A DNA stretch of 64,000 nt, from NCBI GenBank assembly GCA_963575745.1, contig CAUYUJ010017659.1, positions 152,001 through 216,000 on the forward strand, written 5' to 3'. The stretch comes from Prorocentrum cordatum. Taxonomy: Eukaryota; Sar; Dinophyceae; Prorocentrales; Prorocentraceae. Position 1 is the stretch's first letter. Each line of letters opens with the position of its first letter. The notes beneath the pieces were generated by a model. It was not told where the DNA came from, made no database searches, and was given only the letters and a program-made list of their open reading frames with translations. Both the position numbers and the translations under genes were made by a program. Of this stretch, positions 1 to 10,560 are shown one piece after another.

Positions 1-166
1 GGAAAACCAGAGTACGTGGGCTGATTCGCCAACCCCCTTGTGCTATTCCCCCCCCTTTCGTCCGCCCCCAGAGGCATTGTCTTGATCATAAGCCTTCGGA
101 GGGCCACGACGCGGATTCTTTGACAGGAAGAGGAGGAGGAAGTCGAGGAGGAGGGAGGTGAGGGAA
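1..166. repeat. dispersed direct repeat, copy 1
   Basis: The first bases of the window recur at 2444-2602 in the same orientation with only scattered substitutions and small indels. Each copy starts with GGAAAACCAGAGTACGTGGG, passes through a C-run and ends in a GGA-rich tail. The left boundary may lie outside the window. The unit has no coding potential that I can support. Confidence 0.85.
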
Positions 167-922
167 TGGGCAACATGCGCTCTGGCGACGATGATTCGAT
201 GCTCGGCCAAGACTCTGCTACCTTGGCTGTATCATTGCTTGCTTAGCGAGTTCGAGCAAAATCATTATTATATAGAGATGCGTTGCCTCCCGTCGACGAC
301 GTGGCACTGATGCCGAGAAGACAATGCAAGACAATGCATCTACTCTACCAACCAGCCCCAACCAACCAACCACGATCGAGTCGCACAGCATATCACTCGC
401 AAGCCGCAGACCCTCTTCTTCAAGAGAGCCGTTAAACGACTTGACTATATTGTCGCCTAAACTCCATGCGACGCCGATGGAGGAGACACTTCCGTGTTAC
501 GAGCGCCATGGCTTCACAGCGCGATTTACTATACGCTGTACGCCCGCAGCGTGCCATTGATTGCAATATGGCATTACAATACGAGTCACAGGCTTCTGCC
601 GATGGACAGTTGTGCCAGGGATTCCGCGCTCCCAATATTCGTGGTGATGGTGCTATGCGTGAGGAGTGCTGAGGCAAAATGCTGCGAAACTTCTTGATCT
701 CACTATCGGCGTGCTGCCGCTTCGAACACAAACGTCGCACGCGGTGCGCGTGAGCGAGCGGCCATGCTCGGTCCACGCCACCGGGATGCATACTGCGATC
801 GCTGAGGGGGATCTACAAAGACGACCGCTTAATATGGATGCGGTGGCCGTGGAGCGCCAACGGGGCCCACGATAGAACACGACGTCGAGCATCTGAACAT
901 CATCGGAGGCGATACTCTCAAC

Positions 923-1630
923 TTATAGCTTAAACACCGTAGACAGCTCTTGTAGCCTGCCAGTGAGGGCAACCAACTGTGCTCTGGAGCCCGAATGAAC
1001 CAGCATAGTCTCGTCGCGATACCGAATATAATCTAGATTGTCGTGCAACTCGCGGAAACTATCTTGAGACACGATGCCTCGCTCATTTTGCTTGTAGCAC
1101 GCTGCGTCAGCAACCTCCCCGCTACAAGAAAGTCCCATGCCAGCGCCGACGTTGACCTTCCAGACCTTGTCTGGCGCAGTAAGGCACGACGCGCACTGGC
1201 AATCTAACATGGCAGATAACAGTTTGGCTTATGCATCTGTTTGGAGCCCGTCGGAAAACAACTGAGGAATGCATGACAAGATCGGCATGCAAACCGGACA
1301 TAACATATCATTTGGTGTATATTTTGACTAGGTGGCAATCGCTTGGCACAATTGTGCGCGACATGATCTGTAATACGTGCTGGGCGTGGCCAGCCAGGAA
1401 AGGAACGCGCCTAAGATGAGGGAGCAACGCGGGGAGATCCACTACATTGCCGTAGCCATCGGGTTACGAACGCTACAGTGGAGGAGGCGCAATTCCACCC
1501 TTCCAGGAGGCTTGTGGGTCTTGACGGTGGCTCCAAAGCGCGACACGATGTCTTCGCATCGGCTCGCGTCCACGTCTGAAAGCATGGCTCGCTCGAGCGC
1601 TTTGTCGTCTAAAAAACCTGCAGGTGTCAC
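923..1630 (-). pseudogene. degenerate reverse transcriptase relic
   Basis: Two minus-strand pieces look like parts of one reverse transcriptase. The 5' piece (1630-1442) contains VKTHKPPGRVELR, resembling the KTHKPPG segment of dinoflagellate and Penelope-like or LINE-like RTs. The 3' piece (1210-923) contains GAGMGLSCSGEVADA followed by IRYRDETMLV, which corresponds to the YRDD catalytic box with the second Asp changed to Glu. The 230 bases between the pieces have stops in the frames I read and no recognisable RT sequence. No endonuclease or 3' tail could be assigned. The changed catalytic residue, frame breaks and missing ends mark it as dead. The family assignment rests on remembered motifs, not alignment. 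Confidence 0.55.
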
Positions 1631-1639
1631 GAACAGCCT

Positions 1640-2440
1640 CGATAAAATCAGTTACCACCGCCGCCCAAAAACTCCTTAATGAGCGAAGAATTTCTCTCTG
1701 TAAGTGGGGCCAGACAGTAGATGCATGTAGCGATCGTGCAAATCACTATTGCGGACTAAGCAAAAAACAGCATGCTTATCTGTGGGAAGCGCCCCGATGC
1801 CAGATTGTTTTGAGGAGGGAGGCAAGCCGAATCACTGCGGGCACCGGCGGAGCGCGACGCCTTGTACAAGGCATGCCTGCCAAACCTCACGCCTGACAGC
1901 GTCAACCATGCACTGCAGAGACAAAGGCACGACAGCATCACACGGCCTGCAATATTTTGTTTTGATCGCAGCCGCCACCAATTGTCGCCATCTGTTGGGT
2001 CAGCGGCGCCAGATCCGAAAAAACATCTCCAACGGAATGTGGATTCCCGATTCCAAAGAGCAAGGGAGACGTGAGACAGCGAAGGTTTGGGTGTCATGCA
2101 ACACCAGTGCTTTCGATGGAACATCGTAGATGGTCGGACGACAAGAGGGGATGATTGTCAAAGGGTCGTGTACGAAATTTGCTGCACGCAGCTGGCCTCA
2201 GCCCGCATCGCCGTGCGCTTTCCTTGGAACGTCCGTGCATCCGGCGCCAGGAGGCGCCTGAGAGACTCGAGGTGCCGATCGCCTTCAGCACGTTCTACTC
2301 AGAACGGCAGCTCAAACATGCCCGATGTTCAAGGCCTCTCGACAAACAAGAGGCGAGCGCTCTCGTGCCCTCGGTCCGGACCAAGCTGCGGCAGTAGGCG
2401 GCGCGGCGCGGGAGGAGACAGCGTTCGCCTCGGCTACGCG
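1640..2440. other. no supported gene
   Basis: Several overlapping ORFs of 60-126 codons are open on both strands, but none shows a recognisable domain, a convincing splice context or consistent codon use. The minus strand could hold a further decayed part of the RT relic at 0.9-1.63 kb. Confidence 0.4.
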
Positions 2441-2443
2441 CGA

Positions 2444-2602
2444 GGAAAACCAGAGTACGTGGGCTGATTCGTCAACCCCCCTGTGCTATCCCCCCCCTTT
2501 CGTTCGCCCCTGGAGGTACTGTCCTGATCATAAGACTTCGGAGGGCCGCGCGGATTCTGTGACAGGAGGAGGAGGAAGTCGAGGAAGAGGGAGGGGAGGG
2601 AG
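2444..2602. repeat. dispersed direct repeat, copy 2
   Basis: Second copy of the repeat at 1-166, same orientation, 2.44 kb away. The pair could be ends of an element, or simply two members of a dispersed family. I see no element proteins between them apart from the RT relic on the minus strand. Confidence 0.85.
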
Positions 2603-2609
2603 AGTAGAG

Positions 2610-3510
2610 GTTTTTGCAATTCATTCCACGCTTGGATATCCTCGTTGGAGCCATCATGAGATGGAGCCCCAGGAGAGGTCCAGGCGGGCGAATTGTTTAG
2701 GGCCGGTCCCCAGGCCTCGGCGTCGTAGAAGCATCGTTGCGGCAAGTTTTCGGGCGTCCAGGTTTCGTCGACCAATCGTGCGCGGTGACAAATTGGCCGA
2801 GAGTTCTTGGGGCCTTTGTCCGATTTGAGGGCTGAAGAGGGGAATGAAGGCTTGAAGTGTACAGTCTTTGGTCGGGCTTGCCAGGGGGCCGCGTTGACAA
2901 GGTCGGATGATTTCAGAAAAAGCAAGGGTTATATGCCTGGAGGGGTCCCTGGGGCAGATTTGTCGCGGATGTTCCTAGACCCCCGACGTCGTGATGTTTT
3001 TTCATGCCGTGGATCCCCAATAGTCTGGAACCATCCCTGGGCACTTGCTGTCTGTTCTGAGTTGTTTTCTGACGGTCCCGAACAGCCGGGTAAGGGTCCC
3101 CGAGGCCGACAAGTATCAAAACCATCATGACTGGTCTACTGGAGAGGAGTCGTTGGTCGTGTTGAAGATGTTATATCTTTGTTTGGAGATGATTCGAGGT
3201 GCTTCTCGGCGGCGAGTTCGGGGGAGAAGCGGTAAAAAGGGCGGGCGTTCTCAGATGGTTGGGAAGTCCCCCGGCGTTCTCAAAAGTTGTTCTAATATTT
3301 CCCGAAGACACAGAACACATTTCAGAAGGTTGGAGGGCTTCTGAACAACCCCGTTGCCTTCCGAGAGGTTCTTTCTCATTTCCCCCCTCGTTCGCCGCCG
3401 ACTTTTCGTTGGGAGGTTATTCGAGGTGTGTGGGGTCGACAGCCCTCTTTCGCGGGAGTCGCCAGCGAACGGCTGCACGGGGTCCGAGTTGAGGACCGAA
3501 GACTGACCAG
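2610..3510. other. no supported gene
   Basis: Mixed-composition DNA with only short or low-complexity ORFs on both strands. I could not identify a gene, exon or RNA here. Confidence 0.4.
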
Positions 3511-3514
3511 CACG

Positions 3515-3830
3515 GGAAGGGGCGGTGGAGGTGGAGGAGGAGGAGGACGAGAGGTGGAGGAGGATGAGGAGGAGGAGGAGATGAGGAGGAGGCGGAGGAG
3601 GAGGAGGAGGAGGAAGCGGAGGAGGAGGAGGAGGAGGCGTTGGAGGAGGAGGAGGAGGAGGAGGAGGAAGAGGAGGAGGCACAGGAGGAGGAGGAGGAGC
3701 AAGAAGAGGTGGAGGTGGACAAGGAGGACGAGGAGACGGAGGAGGCGGTGGAGGTTGAGGAGGTGGAGGTTGAGGAGGTGGTGGAGGATGAGGAGGAGAA
3801 GGAGGTGGAGGAGGAACAGGGGAGAGGCAG
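3515..3830. repeat. GGA/GAG-rich trinucleotide tract
   Basis: About 315 bases of near-uninterrupted GGA and GAG triplets with GTG and GCG interruptions. It generates spurious Glu-, Arg- or Pro-rich reading frames of up to 254 codons on both strands, which I do not call as genes. The strand asymmetry (purines on plus) makes it a candidate triplex or G-rich structure former. Confidence 0.9.
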
Positions 3831-4220
3831 ACCTCCGGGGGCCGTGTGGAAGCCACGACCGGTATCTTCGCCCCGCTCCAGCCCCCCCCTTCCCCAGGAG
3901 GGGAAGGATCAAATGGAAGGGGCGTGCCCTGGACGGGATTTCGGCATACATTCAAGACGGTGAAATGAGGACCGCTTTGGGCACAGGAGGGTCTGTGATT
4001 GCCGGACCGCTCCACAGAGATGATGTCATGGAACCTGTTTGTGGCCTGGGCCCACCGTGGCCAGAAAAGCCCCTTCGTTCCTTGTTGTGCGTTCTTTATG
4101 GCAGCACGAGGACTGCACAGTGCACTCCGAGGCGGGTATCCGTAACCACCGCCTGAGGGAATCGATTTTCGGGGATTTCGGCACGCGGTGGGTCTGGGCC
4201 CCCCTCAGGGGCCGTCGCAG

Positions 4221-4363
4221 TAGTCGCTGTTCTTGCCCCGCTCCGAGCGGGCTCCCTCCGACCTACGAGGACCGGCGGTGCGTGGCCTTCCGCAGCCCCG
4301 CCTGCTACGACTCGCCGCCGCCCGCCTCCGAGGCCTCCTCGCGCATCTTTTCCTTCATGGGCA
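4221..4363 (+). CDS. possible internal exon, unknown protein
   Basis: A 143-base open stretch starts after GTCGCAG and ends at GGGCAG before GTCGAC, a canonical GT donor context. Its frame reads a natural-looking peptide with PPTYEDRRCVAFRSPACYD in the middle and SSRIFSFMGR at the end, unlike the Arg/Pro noise around it. No family is recognised. The acceptor has a weak pyrimidine tract, and no partner exon is identifiable nearby, so it may equally be an orphan or decayed exon. Confidence 0.35.
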
Positions 4364-5695
4364 GGTCGACTTTCGGCGGCGCCCGCCAGGGGGGGCGCGA
4401 GGGAGGTGGGCTTCTGAAAATCGGGGATCCAATAATTCAGGAGAGGAAAAACTCCGACACTGATGATCGTCGATTCACAGGAAGGATGAGACATATGGGA
4501 AATGGGTTCGAAGACGAAGCTCCAGAACATATGGGGAATCGTGCGAGTTGTGTCTATTTATTAATGTGTGTGTGTCCCTGGGCCCTTCAAAATCGGGGAA
4601 CCAATCAATGGCATAAGCGTTACCTTGCGGAGGTCCGCGCAGAATTCTCGGATCGGCACTGGAGCCCCCGGGCGGCGCCTCCTGCGCCCCCTCACTGGCA
4701 CGCGCCGCGCACCTGGGAGGGAGGGGGGGGTCCAGCGCCGCTCCAGGCCTCCGAAAGTTCATATTGCGCAGGCCTTACGGTTGGTGCCGCCGACCCTGAA
4801 GGGGGACGACGACGACAACGGCGGCGGCCGCGGCGGCAACGACGATGACGCTGACGTGGGGCCAGAGTCCTCAGTGATGTTCTTGGGGTCTCTTCGGAAG
4901 GCTCTCGGGGGCCTCTGGGAGGAGTTTTGGGGCCTCTTGGGGGCCTCTTGGAATCAGCGCGTATATCCGAAAGTTTATATTTATGTCGCTTGTTGTTCCT
5001 CGATGAGAGTGCGGGGGCGATTCTCGGAAGGCAGGGGCCTCCTTAGAAGGGCGTGGCGGCTTCTACGGAGCCCACTCTGGAAAGCCCGCTTGCCCCGCCT
5101 CCTTCTCTGAAGCCCACCCCCTGTTGCCCTCGCGCCTCGCGCCCTTCCCTCGTGGGCGCCGCCAGGACTGCACGTAAGACAGACCAGTGCCAGCTGAGCC
5201 ACGGCGGAAGAACGGACGAACTCAGAGGCGCTCCAACACGGCCCCATGTGCGTCAGACGCCCAGATCTCCGACGATGCGTTGTCGTTGAATGCGGGCGTG
5301 TTCTCTCAATTTGAGCATCTGGGGGTACGTCTTCGGGCGCCAGCGCCGTCATCAATGGGCGTGGAGCGAGAAGCTGCCCACCTGGGAGCGCTCGGGACCT
5401 CTGGGGCAGCACATTGACAAGACCGTGTCGGTGGATGTCTGGGTGCACGCAAGACCCAGGACGCCTCTCGTCGTGGAGAAGAACGGGGCAAGATTTTTGG
5501 TTGTGTTCAGCCTCCAGGGGCCACGCCAGGCCCCAGGGTAGTCGAACAACTGCTTCTGACGAAAAGCAGAGGACAGAGTGGCCCTTAGCCGAGGTGAGGT
5601 TTGGTGTGGGCCCGCTGGGGTCCTTGATAGCCGAGTGTGATACGACAGCTGCTCACCACGCCCCTCTAGAACCGCGCGTCAAAAAGGCCCCGCTT

Positions 5696-5717
5696 GCCCT
5701 AGCCATCTTGGCTCAAG
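5696..5717 (+). other. relict dinoflagellate spliced-leader sequence
   Basis: Twenty of 22 positions agree with the conserved dinoflagellate spliced leader as I know it, including the 3' block TTGGCTCAAG. The differences are C for G at position 4 and C for T at position 12. It lies 82 bases upstream of an ATG. A leader copy in genomic DNA is what remains when a trans-spliced mRNA is reverse-transcribed and reinserted. Confidence 0.8.
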
Positions 5718-5798
5718 GAAACCCCCTGATAACCTCGCGGCCGAGGCGTCCTGTTTCCGCGGCGCCCCTCTGGTGGGGCAAGCTTCGGCCACAACAGG

Positions 5799-6777
5799 AT
5801 GCGCTACGGCGGCGGCGGCGCGTACGGCTCTGGCGGCGCGTACGTTTCTGGACGCGCGCTCGTCTACGGCACTGGGTACGGCGGCGGCGGCGCGCTCGGC
5901 TACGGCAGCGGGCACGGTCAGGCGGACTGCTTCACGGTCACCGCCGCCTCCTATTGCGGCGTCGGCCCGGGCGGCGCCGCCGGCAGCGCCTGCGGCGACG
6001 CCTGCGGCGGCGCGGGTGGCAGCACGATCCTCTCGTACGTGGTGGCGGGGGGCGACTACGTCCAGGAGACGACCTACATGCACGTGGGAGTTGACGCCGG
6101 CGAGTTTGGCGTCCTTCGCTTCCCCGGCGCTGGACCCAATTGCTGCTGTGTGGTGATCCCGCTGCTGCTGGTTCCCGTGCTGCTGCTCCCACTGCTCCTG
6201 TTCTCGCTCGCCCCCGGGAGCACCACGGCCACAACGACCACGACGATCACCACCACGCCATACATTCCGCCCTCCACGGCTCCACCTGACACCACCACGA
6301 CGGAAAAGACGACGACCACGAGGCCCCCCCCGCCCCCGCCCCCCCGCCGCCTCCGCCTTCGCCTCCGCCCCCGCCGCCGCAGCCGCCAACGACCACCGAG
6401 AAAAGGATTCATTGCGGCGAGGGTGCCCCAGAGTCGTGGGACGAGGCGAAGAAGGTGCACTGCTGCCTCATGGAGAACAGGGGTGCCCGACCACGTCCAC
6501 GTCGCCGTGCCCCATTGATTGCAACGCGGGGTATTATGACTTCGACCCGCTGCAGTGGGTGCGCGGCTGGTCGGGCGAGGAGAAGCTCTACTTTTGCAAG
6601 ACGGCCCAAAAGGGGTGCCCCTCGGAGCTGCCGCCAGCCTCGGGCCAGCCGCCCTCTGGCGAGCCGCCCGCCCCTGACACCAGCGTCTACGACTGCGACG
6701 CCGGATACCACCACTGCGTGCACTGCCTGGATCTGTCGTGGTCCCCCCGCAACTCCGCGGTGGCAGCACGTTCTTGA
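5799..6777 (+). pseudogene. frameshifted retrogene: Gly/Tyr-rich, single-TM, Thr/Pro-linker, Cys-repeat protein
   Basis: The ATG at 5799 opens a Gly/Tyr-rich segment (residues 1-37) and a Cys-containing region. A very hydrophobic stretch around residues 115-140 (CCCVVIPLLLVPVLLLP) follows and probably spans a membrane. A Thr-rich then Pro-rich linker comes next. After a frame change near 6345 the text becomes IHCGEGAPESWDEAKKVHCC. After another near 6485 it reads CPIDCNAGYYDFDPLQW, WSGEEKLYFCKTAQKGCPS and YDCDAGYHHCVHCL, a series of Cys repeats with W and GC landmarks. The last repeat breaks near 6740. The intronless layout behind a spliced-leader relic fits a processed retrocopy. At least two to three frame changes argue that this copy is dead, unless they are sequence errors. 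Function unknown; cell-surface location is inferred. Confidence 0.6.
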
Positions 6778-6778
6778 A

Positions 6779-7560
6779 GGGCATGTTAGCCGTGGGTCGC
6801 AACCTTGAGGTGTCCTACTGGCAGGCACGGCGCCTCTGGCAACTGCTCGCGAAGCGCGTGAGACGCCAGGGGATGGAGGAGGTCAGGAGACAGCCCAGAC
6901 GCACGAGGCAGCTGAGGGCGACGGCCACGGAAGGACCTGGTACCCTAGATGCGCTCTTGGGGACCTGTGAGGACATGGGCGCGACAATCCACGATGGAGG
7001 CGAAGGCTGGTGCTGGACCGCGGCCAACGCGAGGCTTGCCCTAGATATGGGCCCACGCGCAGCCGGACACCAGCTACGCGAGATCTGGAGAAATAATATG
7101 TGGGACAATTATGTGGCCACCCGCACCAGGCGGGGCGCCGCAGAGGCGCGACGTGAGCGGGTCGGGTACGACGTCTACATGATCCGTGCCGCGGGCATGC
7201 TGCTGCGAGGCACCAGTTAGGAGGATAAGCTTCTACGGCCTCACGTGCTGGCAGTGCTGACAGGCACAGTATGGAGCGACGCGCGCTACGACAAGATCGC
7301 GCGCGGCGAAGCGCCAGGACCGTGCACCATGTGCCCGAGTGGGGCAGTGGCGGACCAAGCCCATCAAATGTGGGGTTATGCCGGTTTCGTCGCCGAGCGC
7401 CGAGGCGCCAGGGCTCCGCGCGCGCACTTCAGCCAGGTCATGGGCTGGGACAACAGCCCGCTAGAGGACGAGGCAGGCCGCATAGGGTGGCAAGCGCAGG
7501 TGCAGGCCATGGCCAGGATCAGCAGACGCATCCTGGCGGACCGCTTCGGCGGCCCCGCAG
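6779..7560 (+). pseudogene. LINE-like 3' fragment with zinc-knuckle motif
   Basis: One frame reads through 6779-7217 (for example YWQARRLWQLLAKRVRR and HQLREIWRNNMWDNYV). It hits a TAG at 7218-7220 and continues in the same frame with LTGTVWSDARYDKIARG and CTMCPSGAVADQAHQMWGYAGF. The C-x2-C-x8-H-x3-W arrangement resembles the zinc-binding tail that follows the reverse transcriptase in many non-LTR elements. No RT core precedes it; the broken retrogene does. This suggests either a 5'-truncated LINE insertion or the element that carried the retrogene. Downstream, 7620-7990 dissolves into GAG/GCA-rich low complexity. Confidence 0.45.
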
Positions 7561-7619
7561 AGGAAGGGGCGGCAGCCCAGCAGAGGAGCGAGTCGGCTCA
7601 GGATTCTGGGCGAGCAGCA

Positions 7620-7925
7620 GAGCCTGAGGAGGAGGAGGGGGAGGGGGAGGAGGCGGTCGAGGAGGCGGAGAGGGAGGGAGAGGCAGTGGCAGAGGAGGAG
7701 GCGGGGGAGGTGAGGAGGGAGGACGAGGACGTGGAGGGCCAGAACTTTCAAGGGCCCTCAGCCGCGACCCGCGCTGATGCCGCGACCCAGCCCAGGCTGG
7801 CTAGGCCGCGGCGCGCGGCGCTGGCCGCGGCAGCTGCGTGCGAGAGCGACGAGGCAGCAGCAGCAGCAGCCGTAGCAGAACCAGCAGCAGCAGCAGCAGC
7901 AGTATCAGCAGCAGCCGCGGACGTT
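7620..7925. repeat. GAG-rich then GCA/CAG-rich low complexity
   Basis: About 110 bases of GGA/GAG triplets are followed, after about 100 mixed bases, by a GCA/CAG-rich stretch at 7850-7915. Long ORFs cross it in several frames but are composition-driven. Confidence 0.7.
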
Positions 7926-7989
7926 GCACGAGAGCAGGAGACAGCACAGATATCGGGCGCAGGTTGCTCACTACAGCCAGACCCTGGAT

Positions 7990-9700
7990 GGGCGCGACGC
8001 TAGACCCCAGGCTGGGGCGGCCTGTTCTGTTCAGGCCGGCTTTCGGAGCCATTCTGCGCCGCGTGCATCGCTGCTGCGCGAACGTTCACAAGGGCTGCAA
8101 GGGCGATGGGGCCGGAGCGAGAGCGCCGAAAGTGCCGCGGGGCCGGGCCGCGGTGACCGCGGGGGGATCGCGGTGGCTATGGGGTAGCATGGCGTCGCGT
8201 TGTGTTGGGGTGGGCTTGGAACGCAGACGCATGAGGGATCGCGTAGGTTGGGATGTGCGCCGGCGGCCGCCCCATTCTGGATGGCATCCGTTCCGTCGTG
8301 GGGAATCAGTTTTTTGTCGCAGCGTACCGCGGCGAAGATATTGGACAGCGCAGCGACCAGGGTCGCGAGCGCGATCGCAGACATGAGAACAGAACCGCTT
8401 GCCCAGGGCCATTTTTTGCACGCAGTTTGCCGGGCGAAGGTCAGACGCAGCGCCGGGTGGGCTCAGGGGCGGGCGCGTCGACCCCCAGCGCCCATTCATC
8501 GCCGACGGGGGCCTGATAACCCACTCCGCCGAGGATCGCGCAGACCTGCCAATCGGGGGACTGTCGCCGCTTTATCAGCGACGCATCGCCGATTCAAGCT
8601 CGATGCCCCCCCCCCTGAGCCGCGCCCCCCGCGTCGTTCCCCGTCAGCGGGGGCGGTGGAACAGGCGAGGGCAGGAGATATAGATGATCCGCTGCGATGG
8701 AGAGGGGTCATGAGGGAGAGCGGCCTCGAGGCCATTCGTCGAGCCAGGCCCCCCTGGGCCCTCCACCAGCCTCGGGACTGGCAAAGACCGCTCGGGATGA
8801 AAAGCTGCTCTCGTGGCAACCGTGCTCTGGGATCTAGGGCCCGCGCGTTTCTTAGCATGCCCGTAGAATTGGGGCGAAGTGCGTCGGGGGCCACTGAGAG
8901 CTGGGCGGGTCATGCGGATGCATCTTGGGCTGCGGCCGTTCCAGAGAGCATTTCGGAACGTCTCCGATGATTCTCGCGCCTTGGGCGCGCCTGCTTGGTT
9001 GGAAAAAGTGCGCCAGTAGCACGCGCGCCGCCGGCAGATCTCCCGCCCGCGCCGCTGCGTCGCCCGCGGGATTGCGGAACTGACAGTGGACGCGGCCGAG
9101 TGCCCCGGCAAGGGGCGCAGATGGCGCGCGGGGAGGGGCAGGCCACAAATTCGAAGGAGAGGGGTTGAGAAGGATATTGGGACCTCTCCACCGACGCGCG
9201 CTTGGATTGGAGATGGCCGGGGGGCTGAGATGAGGTCCTTTTCTTTCCCGCGTGGCAGAAGAGGGGCGCAGGCATTCTGCGTGGCACTTGATTATTCAAC
9301 GGGGGCCTGCTATTTTGCGTATTGTTCACAACCTGTGTAGATTTTTCAGTTTGGGGCACCGTTTTTGCTTGGTCGGAATGGCGAAGTTTGTGCGTGGTGC
9401 ATATCTGCCAGCGCTGGGAACGACCCTGCGGCCGGCCGCGGGGGCGCCCTCGCGCGGCTGGTCGGCCGCGCGCTGGCCAACCCGATTCCGTTTCTCGCTC
9501 GCGTCGCGCGTTGCGGCGCGGTGCATCCCCCCCACCCCCCCCCCGCCTGGCACTGGGGCGGGATATTGATGCCGCGCCGCGTCTCGGGCTCCGACCCTCC
9601 GCCCGCTGGGGCTGCGTTCGGCGCGCAGCGGCTTCGCTGCGGCCCATGGTGGCCCGCTGCGCTCGCTGGCCCAATCGGGCTTTCTGTTTGTTCCTGCCGC
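7990..9700. other. no supported gene; contains one copy of a dispersed repeat
   Basis: GC-rich DNA with many overlapping Arg/Pro/Ala-rich ORFs on both strands and no recognisable domain. Bases 8520-8640 resemble 31845-31960 in the same orientation, sharing CATCGCCGATTC and AGCTCGATG before a C-run and TGAGCC. Confidence 0.5.
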
Positions 9701-10560
9701 GCCCTGGATTCAGAAGTGGCGATTGGCATTCTGCGGGGGAACAACCTTTGGGTCTTCGCTGACCGATAAAACCTCGAGCTCCGACCTCCGATCGATCCCG
9801 CGATGACTCTCAGACAGGCTCGCGACTCTAACGGAGGAACGGCGCCGCAGGGGTGGGCGAGACGCGCGGTTGCTAGGACAGCTCCAACGAAGTCCCCGCC
9901 CCTCTGGCGGCGCGCGCAGCGGCCGGACAATATCCCTGGAGGAACTCTCCGGCGATATTGCCATTCTCAAGCGGCATGAAGATCTATCGTTGTTGTTGCG
10001 GCAGTCCCGCGCGAAATCGCCGCTGCCAGATTCCATTGCGGATTTTTAGATCGCCCTGGAAGGCGAACTGAAAGGTGCTTTGAGAAAGCTCCAGGCGGAC
10101 TCGCATTTCCAGACGCTGACCCCATTGTCTTTTATGATATTACAAAGTGGCGAGGGATGCATCTGCGACCTCAAATCGGCTCGAACTCCAACAGTGCCCC
10201 GGGGCCCCAGCGCGTCGCCGCCCCATTCGGAGCGACGTCCCCCGCTCGCAGTTTGGGGTGCCTCGGCGCGATGCTGGCCGCGCCGCGCCGCGGGCTCATT
10301 GCCCTTCCCGCCCGTCGGCGCGCGGGCGATTTCTTCTGCCCTGAACAGACGAGATGGCGCGCTGAATCGCGCCTCTTTCCAATTTCTGTCCATTCTCCAA
10401 ATTGGCGCGCGCGCCCCGCGCCCGCTGCGTCGAACCGCGCTCGCCACTTCGTTCGAGACACAGGCGGGTTGGACCGAAGGCGTCCGCTGTCCTCTCCAGC
10501 TGGTTCGTGGATAAATGCCACAAATGGGCTGCCCGCGTCGAACGCTTCTCTGCAACCGCC
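9700..10560. repeat. macro-repeat, copy 1
   Basis: Starts near CCTGGATTCAGAAGTGG. It contains the marker block GGGTCTTCGC, then CTCGAGCTCCGACCT, then GGAGGAACGGCG, and ends in a GC-rich block with GCCCCGGGGCCCC. Equivalent blocks recur at 10562 and 12500. The final 170 bases belong to the satellite repeat described at 10360-12530. Confidence 0.8.

Noticed and set aside
3251-4156. Long Pro-, Arg- and Glu-rich ORFs over the GGA tract
   Set aside because: Pure triplet-repeat translations in all frames.
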